Shown here piece by piece: positions 1-4,856 of a stretch of 5,122 nt of DNA (positions are counted from its first letter, which is position 1; every line of letters begins with the position of its first letter). The DNA comes from Dehalococcoidia bacterium. Its GTDB lineage: Bacteria > Chloroflexota > Dehalococcoidia > Dehalococcoidales > E44-bin46. The DNA lies in assembly GCA_020343755.1 (NCBI GenBank), contig CP070810.1, positions 632,814 through 637,935 on the forward strand. Direction: 5' to 3'. The notes beneath the pieces are model-generated. The model did no database searches, was not told the origin of the DNA, and saw only the letters and a list, made by a program, of their open reading frames with translations. The position numbers were made by a program, and so were the translations under genes.

Positions 1-214
1 CCACCAGCCCATAGCGCCTGCCCCGCTTGGTCAGTGGCACACCCTGGTAAAGACCGAGAAGGATCTGACCACGCCTCAACCCCGCCTTAGTCAGTTGATC
101 TTGAGTCGGCCAAGCCTCAACCACCACGTCAACGTTTTCCAGCCTAGTCCGAAACTCTTTAGGTAAGCTCTTAACCGCCCTTGCCACTAACCACTCAAAT
201 CTTTGCCTCTCCAT
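1..214 (-). CDS. Zincin-like metallopeptidase family protein, N-terminal part (3' end beyond window)
   Basis: The reverse strand encodes 71 codons starting at an ATG (bases 214-212) and running off the left edge. The translation begins MERQRFEWLVARAVKSLP and contains ENVDVVVEAWP and LLGLYQGVPLTKRG. These match, from memory, the N-terminal half of the PF06262/DUF1025 zincin-like metallopeptidases, small cytosolic proteins of about 110-140 residues with a minimal zincin fold. The HExxH zinc site of that family lies in the C-terminal half, so it is not visible and activity cannot be judged. The cellular substrate of the family is unknown. The Shine-Dalgarno sequence is weak (GAGTGG, 7 bases before ATG). 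The gene lies 98 bases downstream of the secreted protease gene, with a strong hairpin between them. Family call is fairly sure, function is not. Confidence 0.8.
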   Translation of the reverse strand, partial: MERQRFEWLVARAVKSLPKEFRTRLENVDVVVEAWPTQDQLTKAGLRRGQILLGLYQGVPLTKRGRRYGLV

Positions 215-237
215 GACTTAACCACTCGTAAAATTTA

Positions 238-280
238 TAGAGACCGCTGAAATCAGACAAGTCTTTTTCAACGGTCTCTA
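238..280 (-). terminator. Strong inverted repeat, candidate terminator or 5' leader hairpin
   Basis: Arms 238-251 and 267-280 (TAGAGACCGCTGAA and TTCAACGGTCTCTA) pair over 14 positions. The one mismatch is C/A in plus-strand RNA but a tolerated G-U wobble in minus-strand RNA, which favours function on the minus strand. Inside the loop AGAC/GTCT (255-258/261-264) could extend the structure. On the minus strand the stem is followed by ATAAATTTTA rather than a clean U-run, so an intrinsic terminator for the secreted protease gene is plausible but not textbook. The hairpin ends 24 bases before the ATG of the downstream metallopeptidase gene, so it could instead act in that gene's leader. A weak promoter (TTGTCT, 15 bases, TATAAA) overlaps its distal arm. 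Confidence 0.45.
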
Positions 281-312
281 CTTACCAAAACATGACTTTA
301 TCGCTTATTCAT

Positions 313-1044
313 TCACTCACCATATAGCTTATGCAAACCGGCAATATCACCCGATTCAAGGCTTATCTTCTTTACCTCGCCATATTCTGAATAGCCATAC
401 ATTGTCATCCCAGCATATTGACCTTGATATAAGTCACTCAAGACCAAGGTATGCCCTGCTTCATGGGTAGCGATGTTTCTAATATCCATAGCACTGGTCA
501 ACTCATATTCTGTGCCCTCTCCATCCGGGTCGATACCCCAGGCAAAGTTGGCATTGAACTCTATGTCAAACTCAAATAACTCCTTGGTGTTGACATAGAA
601 CCAGAAGGTAGTTATGGCTATAATGTTCGAGTTAGCGATAGTATCCACCCAGGCAATTGTATTTTCCCAATTTTGGTTGGCTCCAGCTTTGTCAGTTGTT
701 CCAACTGTATTGTTATATAGCTCTTTTGTGGTATTAGCGTCCCACTCCTCAAAGGCAGCTGTAATCTCAGCACGAGCACTTGCGTCAACATTCTCATTAA
801 TAGCATACGATACTGGAAGTTCAGCCCATTTTACCCCCCCTCTAAAAAGCTTATAGCCTTCATCCTCTTTCTCTTTTGGCTCTTTGGGACCAGCCCACCA
901 CGGCTTGCCCGGTGCCCTATAGTGGATAAATACCACCTTGTCTATATCCTTTGGCGCTGGAGCTGCTGGCTTAGCCAGGGCTACACTAAAGCTACTGGCA
1001 GCAATAAAAGTGGCTAAAATCACTACCAACACAACTCTTTTCAT
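313..1044 (-). CDS. Secreted matrixin-like zinc metalloprotease with HExxHxxxxxD site
   Basis: 243 residues, predicted to be an exported endopeptidase. Residues 1-24 form a Sec signal peptide (MKRVV, hydrophobic core, cleavage after ALA). Residues 25-65 are a Pro/Lys/Glu-rich segment. The matrixin-like catalytic domain follows: PVSYAIN near 77, helix AAFEEWDANT near 96, strands FEFDIEFNANFAW near 157-169, then the zinc site HEAGHTLVLSD at 194-204 (His194, Glu195, His198). A downstream MTMYGY (213-218) is a good Met-turn. In classical matrixins the third ligand, six residues after the second His, is His; here it is Asp204, as in snapalysins, and the usual Gly three residues after the second His is Val201. 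The ATG is well placed behind AAAGGAG (1051-1057, 6-base spacing). A promoter lies at 1079-1107. There is no visible propeptide cysteine switch. Family call is confident, substrate unknown. Confidence 0.85.
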   Translation of the reverse strand: MKRVVLVVILATFIAASSFSVALAKPAAPAPKDIDKVVFIHYRAPGKPWWAGPKEPKEKEDEGYKLFRGGVKWAELPVSYAINENVDASARAEITAAFEEWDANTTKELYNNTVGTTDKAGANQNWENTIAWVDTIANSNIIAITTFWFYVNTKELFEFDIEFNANFAWGIDPDGEGTEYELTSAMDIRNIATHEAGHTLVLSDLYQGQYAGMTMYGYSEYGEVKKISLESGDIAGLHKLYGE

Positions 1045-1078
1045 CTAGCTCTCCTTTAACTTCTAAATATAATTTATA

Positions 1079-1107
1079 ATAATATACCGTACACTCGATA
1101 AGGTCAA
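1079..1107 (-). promoter_or_regulatory. Candidate sigma-70-type promoter of the secreted protease gene
   Basis: On the minus strand TTGACC (bases 1107-1102) is separated by exactly 17 bases from TATTAT (1084-1079), each close to the housekeeping consensus. Transcription would start near 1072, giving a leader of about 28 bases that contains the AAAGGAG ribosome binding site. The surrounding AT-rich stretch supports the call. It implies that this gene can be transcribed independently of the lipoprotein gene upstream. Confidence 0.55.
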
Positions 1108-1160
1108 ATCAATGGCAAACAAGCCAGCGGCGTAGTATCAGCATCAGTCTACACTTAGCC

Positions 1161-2120
1161 TTATTCGGCCTCCTGAAACTCAAATTCCAACTCCCCTTCC
1201 TGCTCGCCTTTTCTGACCTCTATCTCTAGCCCGTCAGCATCTTCAGGGATGGTGAAGCTAATTGTCCCGTCATCTCCAGTGGTGCCTATTTCTACACTAT
1301 TAACCTCAACCGTAGCCCCGACTACCGGCTCGTCTTCAAAGGTCACCAGAAGGGTAACCGTCTCACCAGGGGCTGTGTTACCTTCAAGCTCAAGCCTGAG
1401 CCTCTCCCGTTCCCTCTCCCGCTCCCTCTCTCTTTCTCTTTCCGGGCTCACCTCAGTGAATTTCTGATTGGGACCACTCTGGCTAACCACCGGTTTGAGG
1501 ATGTATTTGATGCCGCTTTGCTCACTACCGGCAGCCACCACGGAGAGGTCAAAAACGAAGTTTACCGGCGAGTCCCCAGGTATATCGAAGTTAGTGTTAA
1601 TATGGAGCTTTTCACCGGGGAGTTTTACCTCAGTGGGGTCACCGTTATTTAATATGCCGTTAATAGCACTGACATAAATAAAGACCTTGGTATATTTACC
1701 ATCGGGAAGGTCGCTGCTCCAAATTTCCTGAGCGTTTTCCCCCTGGAGGAACACTAAATCCAATCCTTCTGCAGTGGACGGAAACTCAAGCCATTCACCA
1801 ACCTCCCCTGCCTTGTGCACCCCAACACTGCTAATCGCTATGACGAGACTTTCAAAGTCTCCGATAGCATTTACATCATCACTTATTAGCAATCTGAAAT
1901 TTGCCTCGGGTGGTGGCTCAGCAGTAGGTGGAGGAGTAACTTCCTCTGTGGTGGGTGGAGGTGAAGGGGTAATATCCTCAGGAGTAGGTGGGGGAGTGAC
2001 TTCCCCGGGGGCAGGTGCTGGTGTGGGAGAAATCTCCCCAGGAGTAGGTGCACATGCAATAGTAAGCACCAGAAACAAGACCGTAACTAGAGTTACGGCA
2101 ACTCTGCCTGTTCTTTTCAA
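1161..2120 (-). CDS. DUF4382-like lipoprotein with Pro-rich stalk, (ER)7 run and C-terminal beta-sandwich-like domain
   Basis: 319 residues starting at TTG, fixed by a perfect AGGAGG 6 bases upstream. Residues 1-22 are a lipoprotein-type signal peptide ending TIA before Cys23 (Thr at -3 is atypical for a lipobox). Residues 24-72 are a Pro/Thr/Glu-rich spacer made of two 20-residue repeats. Residues about 73-215 (ANFRLLISDD, SLVIAISSVGVH, LPDGKYTKVFIYV, INTNFDIP, VNFVFDLSVV, YILKPVV) have the order and motifs I associate with DUF4382 domains of bacterial and archaeal surface proteins, whose function is unknown. Residues 227-240 are (Glu-Arg)7. Residues about 241-315 (GETVTLLVTFEDEPVVGATVEVN, TTGDDGTISFTIPE) look like a carboxypeptidase-regulatory/Ig-like beta-sandwich. 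The protein is likely anchored at the outer face of the membrane as a binding or structural component; this is inference. It sits between two secreted protease genes. Confidence 0.8.
   Translation of the reverse strand: MKRTGRVAVTLVTVLFLVLTIACAPTPGEISPTPAPAPGEVTPPPTPEDITPSPPPTTEEVTPPPTAEPPPEANFRLLISDDVNAIGDFESLVIAISSVGVHKAGEVGEWLEFPSTAEGLDLVFLQGENAQEIWSSDLPDGKYTKVFIYVSAINGILNNGDPTEVKLPGEKLHINTNFDIPGDSPVNFVFDLSVVAAGSEQSGIKYILKPVVSQSGPNQKFTEVSPERERERERERERERLRLELEGNTAPGETVTLLVTFEDEPVVGATVEVNSVEIGTTGDDGTISFTIPEDADGLEIEVRKGEQEGELEFEFQEAE
1401..1442 (-). repeat. (Glu-Arg)7 coding run in a purine-rich tract
   Basis: Fourteen consecutive codons encode Glu-Arg seven times (residues 227-240 of the lipoprotein). 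Codons vary (GAA/GAG with AGA/AGG/CGG), so this is not a clean DNA microsatellite and the dipeptide pattern appears selected at protein level. The minus strand is almost all purine here. The run bridges the DUF4382-like domain and the C-terminal beta domain, so it may form a rigid or charged linker. Confidence 0.9.
1921..2040 (-). repeat. Two tandem 60-base repeats encoding the Pro-rich stalk
   Basis: Units starting at 1921 and 1981 share the same opening (xxAGTAGGTGGxGGAGT on the plus strand), and the first 10 bases recur again at 2041. In protein the units are PGEISPTPAPAPGEVTPPPT and PEDITPSPPPTTEEVTPPPT, and each splits into two related 10-residue halves. This is the typical extensible spacer between a lipid anchor and a surface domain. 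Copy number could vary between strains by recombination or slippage. Confidence 0.8.
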
Positions 2121-2126
2121 TGCTAA

Positions 2127-2132
2127 CCTCCT
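2127..2132 (-). promoter_or_regulatory. Ribosome binding site fixing a TTG start
   Basis: AGGAGG on the minus strand, 6 bases before TTG (2120-2118). No ATG or GTG is equally well placed, and the signal peptide MKRTGRVAV begins exactly here, so the TTG start of the lipoprotein is well supported. Confidence 0.8.
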
Positions 2133-2141
2133 GTTTAAACT

Positions 2142-2172
2142 ATTCTACTAATATATAACGAAAAATAGTCAA
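2142..2172 (-). promoter_or_regulatory. Weak candidate promoter of the lipoprotein gene
   Basis: Minus-strand TTGACT (2172-2167) and TAGAAT (2147-2142) flank a 19-base spacer, which is longer than optimal. Other AT-rich hexamers between them (TATATT) are spaced too closely. The good -35 hexamer and AT-rich context suggest a promoter somewhere in this gap, but the exact -10 is uncertain. Confidence 0.3.
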
Positions 2173-2196
2173 TTAGTTATGGGGTGACTTGCTGAA

Positions 2197-2215
2197 AACC
2201 TCATGCCAGGAGGTT
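2197..2215 (-). terminator. Weak hairpin after the processing protease gene
   Basis: AACCTC and GAGGTT (2197-2202 and 2210-2215) form a 6-bp stem with a 7-base loop, 14 bases beyond the stop codon of the S41 protease. On the minus strand the stem is followed by only a short TTC, so termination would be inefficient. Best read as a possible weak or rho-assisted terminator. Confidence 0.25.
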
Positions 2216-2228
2216 GTTTAGCGGCTCG

Positions 2229-3368
2229 TCATTTATTGCTCTTCAGGTAGTCAATAGCCCATTGGATGGCGTCTTCTCCCTCAACCTCAAGCTCATAGTC
2301 GGGTTCTATACCCTCGCCTTCTATGAGATGACCATTGGGGGTGAGCCAGCGAGCAGTGGTAATATATAGTCCTGAGCCATCCTTAAGCTGGCGCAGGACG
2401 TTGACACTGCCCTTGCCAAAGGTCGTGGTGCCGGCAATAGCGGCACGACCATAATCTTGCAACGCCCCAGCCAATACTTCACTACCACTAGCACTGTAGC
2501 TATCCACTAAAACAACCAGCGGTAGGTCAGTAATAACTCGCTCATGTTCAACTGCCAGAGTGGTATGGTCTCCCTGATTATCCACTACATCAACGACTAC
2601 GCCCTCTCTCAAAAAGTGACTGGCAACATCAACTACTGCCGTTAGTACCCCGCCAGGATTGCTACGCAGGTCAAGGATGATGCCGGTAGCCGGATCACTG
2701 GTTATACTATCCAGTACCGGCGATAGTTCTTCATCGGTGCCCTCAGAAAAATAAGTGATATTAATATAAGCAACGTCTTGCCTCATCTCAAAGCGGACGC
2801 TGGTTAGCTCAATTTCAGCCCTCACTATCTCAATTTCTTCAGGCTCGGTCTCACCCTGGTGAAGAACAAGGAGCTTGACTGATGTTCCCCGGGGACCGCG
2901 GATAAAAAGCACAGCCTCAGCCAGGCTCATCCCCGCGGTAGGCTTACCGTCAATCTCCAAGATTATATCACCAGCCCTAATACCCGCCCTATCTGCTGGC
3001 GAATCAGCAATAGGTGCAATAACTATAATCTGATCGTCCTCAACGGCGACTTGGGCACCAACACCCTCAAATTTCCCCTCCAGACTGCTCAAACTCAATT
3101 GATAGGTCTCAGCATCTAGGTAAGAGGTATAAGGGTCATCCAACGCCTCCACCATACCCCTGATGGCTGCCTGACCCAGTTTGCTAGCGTCAAGCCTGTC
3201 CCTCTCCACATAATCTTCAAAAATTATATTCCACGCCTCCTCCACAATATCCAGACTTTGACTTGAGCTGGGGGGAGTTCTGGTGCCTAGAGCACAACCA
3301 GCACCAAAAGATAGGGCAAGGCTCACCCCCAATAGAGCTATTACCATAATTTTTAATATTCTTGACAT
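2229..3368 (-). CDS. S41 family C-terminal processing protease (CtpA/Prc type) with lipoprotein-like signal
   Basis: 379 residues from the ATG at 3368. An in-frame TTG at 3401 would add 11 residues, but it has no ribosome binding site and would precede a normal signal peptide. Domains: signal MSRILKIMVIALLGV ending GAG before Cys25 (possible lipoprotein, non-ideal lipobox); N-terminal helical region about 38-95 (DIVEEAWNIIFEDYV, MVEALDDPYTSYLD); PDZ domain about 103-188 (GVGAQV, ADRAGIRAGDIILEIDGKPT, RGPRGTSV); S41 core with YINITYFSEGT, ILDLRSNPGG and the Ser/Lys dyad. Ser294 in SASGSE and Lys319 in FGKGS are 25 residues apart, the spacing known for D1 processing protease and CtpB. GIEPD near the C-terminus is typical. 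It acts outside the membrane, trimming or degrading proteins by their C-termini with the PDZ as gate. Possible partners are neighbouring exported proteins, which is inference only. No clear promoter lies in 3402-3452, so co-transcription with the upstream small gene is possible. Confidence 0.93.
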   Translation of the reverse strand: MSRILKIMVIALLGVSLALSFGAGCALGTRTPPSSSQSLDIVEEAWNIIFEDYVERDRLDASKLGQAAIRGMVEALDDPYTSYLDAETYQLSLSSLEGKFEGVGAQVAVEDDQIIVIAPIADSPADRAGIRAGDIILEIDGKPTAGMSLAEAVLFIRGPRGTSVKLLVLHQGETEPEEIEIVRAEIELTSVRFEMRQDVAYINITYFSEGTDEELSPVLDSITSDPATGIILDLRSNPGGVLTAVVDVASHFLREGVVVDVVDNQGDHTTLAVEHERVITDLPLVVLVDSYSASGSEVLAGALQDYGRAAIAGTTTFGKGSVNVLRQLKDGSGLYITTARWLTPNGHLIEGEGIEPDYELEVEGEDAIQWAIDYLKSNK

Positions 3369-3378
3369 TGGACTCACG

Positions 3379-3383
3379 CTCCC
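3379..3383 (-). promoter_or_regulatory. Ribosome binding site favouring the ATG start at 3368
   Basis: GGGAG on the minus strand lies 10 bases before the ATG at 3368-3366. The alternative TTG at 3401 has only AT-rich sequence before it, and the in-frame GTG at 3377 is too close to this site. The choice removes 11 residues from the longest reading frame. Confidence 0.5.
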
Positions 3384-3452
3384 AAAAGTGTTTTGTAACA
3401 AGATTTATTGGTTATTTATTGAGGCAAATATGAGCAGGGTTGTCTAATTTGA

Positions 3453-3719
3453 TTACGAGGTAGAATTTGTAGCTTTGCCGCTACGAACCTCCTCCTCTTC
3501 AGAGATAACACTATCTACCATCCTAATAGTATCTTCTATATTGGTGAGGGCAAGGGAAAGTCCGAGCTTTCTTAACTCAGCATAGCCCAACCCTCTGAAC
3601 AGGCGGTGTCCAGCTACCCAACACATCTCGTCATAGAGCGCCGGCCATTCCTTCCCTTGGCGGTGAATACAGAAAAGAATGAAGTCGTGAGCTATAGGGT
3701 TAAGAGGCTCCATTGGCAT
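3453..3719 (-). CDS. Small hypothetical protein (88 residues)
   Basis: I do not recognise a named domain. The protein is soluble, mostly helical in appearance and without signal peptide or membrane segment. Its core (HDFILFCIHRQGKEWPALYDEMCWVAG, then FRGLGYAELRKLGLSL) has the aromatic, Gly and charged pattern of a folded conserved protein, with Cys and His residues but no regular metal motif. The C-terminal 20 residues are acidic then polar and probably disordered. The ATG at 3719 has a G-run (3728-3733) 8 bases upstream; a second in-frame ATG occurs at 3713. The gene precedes the S41 protease by 84 bases on the same strand and could be co-transcribed with it. It is divergent from the carrier gene. 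It is probably real because the overlapping opposite-strand frame has no such protein character. Confidence 0.65.
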   Translation of the reverse strand: MPMEPLNPIAHDFILFCIHRQGKEWPALYDEMCWVAGHRLFRGLGYAELRKLGLSLALTNIEDTIRMVDSVISEEEEVRSGKATNSTS

Positions 3720-3790
3720 CTACTATACCCCCCAATCGGCGTGGTCGGCAAGCCCACTGACGGTTGTTGGCGTTATAGTTTTAACCTTAA

Positions 3791-3818
3791 TTATGCATCA
3801 TAACCCTTAGTTACTAAG
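3791..3818. promoter_or_regulatory. Two adjacent short dyads in the divergent intergenic region
   Basis: TTATG-CAT-CATAA (3791-3803) and CTTAGT-T-ACTAAG (3806-3818) are perfect small inverted repeats two bases apart, upstream of both divergent genes (72 bases from the small gene, 46 from the carrier's -35). Side-by-side dyads of this size are typical of operator half-sites, but at 5-6 bp arms they can also occur by chance in AT-rich DNA. Confidence 0.25.
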
Positions 3819-3843
3819 TCTTGCTTCCTTTCCCTAACTCCAC

Positions 3844-3876
3844 GCTTGGGGTGGAAAAATTATTTGCCCACCAAGC
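3844..3876. repeat. Imperfect inverted repeat overlapping the carrier promoter
   Basis: GCTT-GG-GGTGG (3844-3854) pairs with CCACC-AAGC (3868-3876), giving a 9-bp stem with a two-base bulge and a 13-base AT-rich loop. The right arm covers part of the -35 hexamer of the plus-strand promoter. It could be a repressor operator or a cruciform/hairpin; no U-run follows on either strand, so a terminator is unlikely. Confidence 0.4.
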
Positions 3877-3892
3877 ATAATTCAGCTACAAT
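3864..3892 (+). promoter_or_regulatory. Candidate sigma-70-type promoter of the carrier gene
   Basis: TTGCCC (3864-3869) and TACAAT (3887-3892) are separated by 17 bases. Transcription would begin near 3899, leaving about 26 bases before the AAGGA at 3925. This spacing fits a translation start near 3930-3939 better than one at 3990. Confidence 0.5.
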
Positions 3893-3924
3893 CAGGCAGG
3901 CGAAGAAGATAGAAGAATTAGCTT

Positions 3925-3989
3925 AAGGAATATTTGCCATCGTCAGTAGACTATTCAGAAACCGTAATTTCATATTTGTTCTGGCAATT
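3925..3989 (+). other. Probable 5' coding extension of the carrier with a non-canonical start
   Basis: The frame of the carrier is open back to a TAA at 3924-3926. Codons 3930-3989 read IFAIVSRLFRNRNFIFVLAI, a basic N-terminus leading straight into a hydrophobic helix, as expected for a BASS-family N-terminus. AAGGA (3925-3929) lies 9 bases before an ATC at 3939. No ATG, GTG or TTG exists in this frame before 3990. Candidate starts are AUC at 3939 or AUA at 3930. A mutated or miscalled ATG at 3939 would look identical. Starting at 3939 gives 305 residues. Confidence 0.6.
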
Positions 3990-4856
3990 GTGCTGGCTCT
4001 GGCTGTCGGCCAGGGAGCAGCTTGGATAAAGCCGCTATTACTGCCAGCACTGGCAGTGGCTATGACCTTATCCACCGTTAGCATAACCAACCGCGACCTT
4101 GCCTCGATAAAAAGCTCACCTCGCCCAGTACTTATTTCATTACTGCTTAACTACGTTATCATGGGAGGCATAATGCTGCTCATGGCAAGGTGGCTGATAA
4201 ATGACAGTGAAATATGGGCTGGCTTTGTAACCCTGGCTGCTATGCCTCCAGCGATTTCAGCAACGCCCTTCAGCTATATGCTGGGAGGAGACACCGTTTT
4301 CTCACTATTTGGCACTACCGGGTTATATCTAGTAGCGCTGGGGCTTACACCGGGCATAATGATACTACTGCTCGGCGCCGATTTCGTTAATCCAGCCAGG
4401 CTGCTACTTATACTGGTGCAGTTAATAATAATTCCCCTAGCCGTATCTCGATTATTGCTCTCCAGAGGCTTAGCTCAGAACGTAATTAAGTGGCGGGATA
4501 CAGCGATAAACTGGATTTTTTTCACTACCATTTACATCATCATCGGCTTAAACCGTCAGGTTTTCTTTGAACAGCCTAGTATTTTGTTTGGGGTTATTAT
4601 AATAACCATCGCTTTGACCTTCGGGCTAGGGCATGCCATTGACTTCGCCGCCAGGAGGTTAAATATAGGCCAATCGACCAAAATCAGCTGGATAGTAATG
4701 GGGACCAGAAAGAATACCGGCATAGCCAGCGTGATTGCGCTGGCTTTCCTTGGTGAAAGGGCGACAATTCCAGCAGCTGTCTCGGCTATGTTTGCCGTTT
4801 TATATATCGTATGGCTGGGATTTTACTTTAAAAAGAGAGGTCAAGTAAACCTGTAA
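3990..4856 (+). CDS. Bile acid:sodium symporter (BASS/SBF)-like membrane transporter
   Basis: 288 residues from the first canonical start (GTG), probably about 17 residues short at the N-terminus. The product is an integral membrane protein with about nine hydrophobic helices here (roughly 15-35, 47-69, 76-95, 103-128, 137-158, 172-190, 198-219, 236-255, 259-281). The upstream extension supplies the missing first helix for the 10-helix fold. Family marks include PALAVAMTLSTVSI early, PFSYMLGGDTVFSL near 93 (crossover region of the first repeat) and GTRKNTGIASVIALAF near 238, the counterpart of the family's G-x-Q/K-N-x-x-x-A motif in the second repeat. BASS carriers import organic anions with sodium; related ones in the superfamily export arsenite (ACR3). 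The substrate here cannot be told. The gene is divergent from the small hypothetical gene, stands alone on its strand, and its last codons overlap the 3' end of rnpB. Confidence 0.82.
   Translation: MLALAVGQGAAWIKPLLLPALAVAMTLSTVSITNRDLASIKSSPRPVLISLLLNYVIMGGIMLLMARWLINDSEIWAGFVTLAAMPPAISATPFSYMLGGDTVFSLFGTTGLYLVALGLTPGIMILLLGADFVNPARLLLILVQLIIIPLAVSRLLLSRGLAQNVIKWRDTAINWIFFTTIYIIIGLNRQVFFEQPSILFGVIIITIALTFGLGHAIDFAARRLNIGQSTKISWIVMGTRKNTGIASVIALAFLGERATIPAAVSAMFAVLYIVWLGFYFKKRGQVNL
4830..4852 (-). terminator. Possible rnpB 3' end/terminator inside the carrier coding sequence
   Basis: After GGCTTAC the minus strand reads AGGTTTACTTGACC, the expected 3' strand of helix P1, then TCTC and five Ts (4834-4830). 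If the unseen 5' end of the RNA pairs with this strand, stem plus U-run would give a P1-coupled terminator. The 5' partner lies outside the window, so this is inference. Confidence 0.3.

Noticed and set aside
614..856. Plus-strand open frame opposite the secreted protease, and a shorter overlapping minus-strand frame (618-806)
   Set aside because: Both lie wholly within a gene with signal peptide, zinc motif and ribosome binding site; their translations show no domain pattern.
1249..2151. Three plus-strand open frames opposite the lipoprotein gene, including Ser/Leu-Ser-Arg and Gly/Val-rich stretches
   Set aside because: The low-complexity stretches are simply the antisense of the Glu-Arg run and the Pro-rich repeats; the minus-strand frame has the lipoprotein signal and domains.
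3369..3401. Longer N-terminus of the S41 protease from TTG at 3401
   Set aside because: No Shine-Dalgarno sequence, and the added residues would precede an otherwise complete signal peptide that begins at the ATG at 3368.
3722..3751. TTGCCG - 18 bases - TATAGT on the minus strand just before the small hypothetical gene
   Set aside because: The start of transcription would fall inside the gene after its first ATG. Only a leaderless start at the second ATG (3713) would make sense of it, with no further support.
3606..3803. Plus-strand 65-codon frame opposite the small hypothetical gene
   Set aside because: No ribosome binding site, no recognisable protein character, and it overlaps the better-patterned minus-strand gene and its upstream region.
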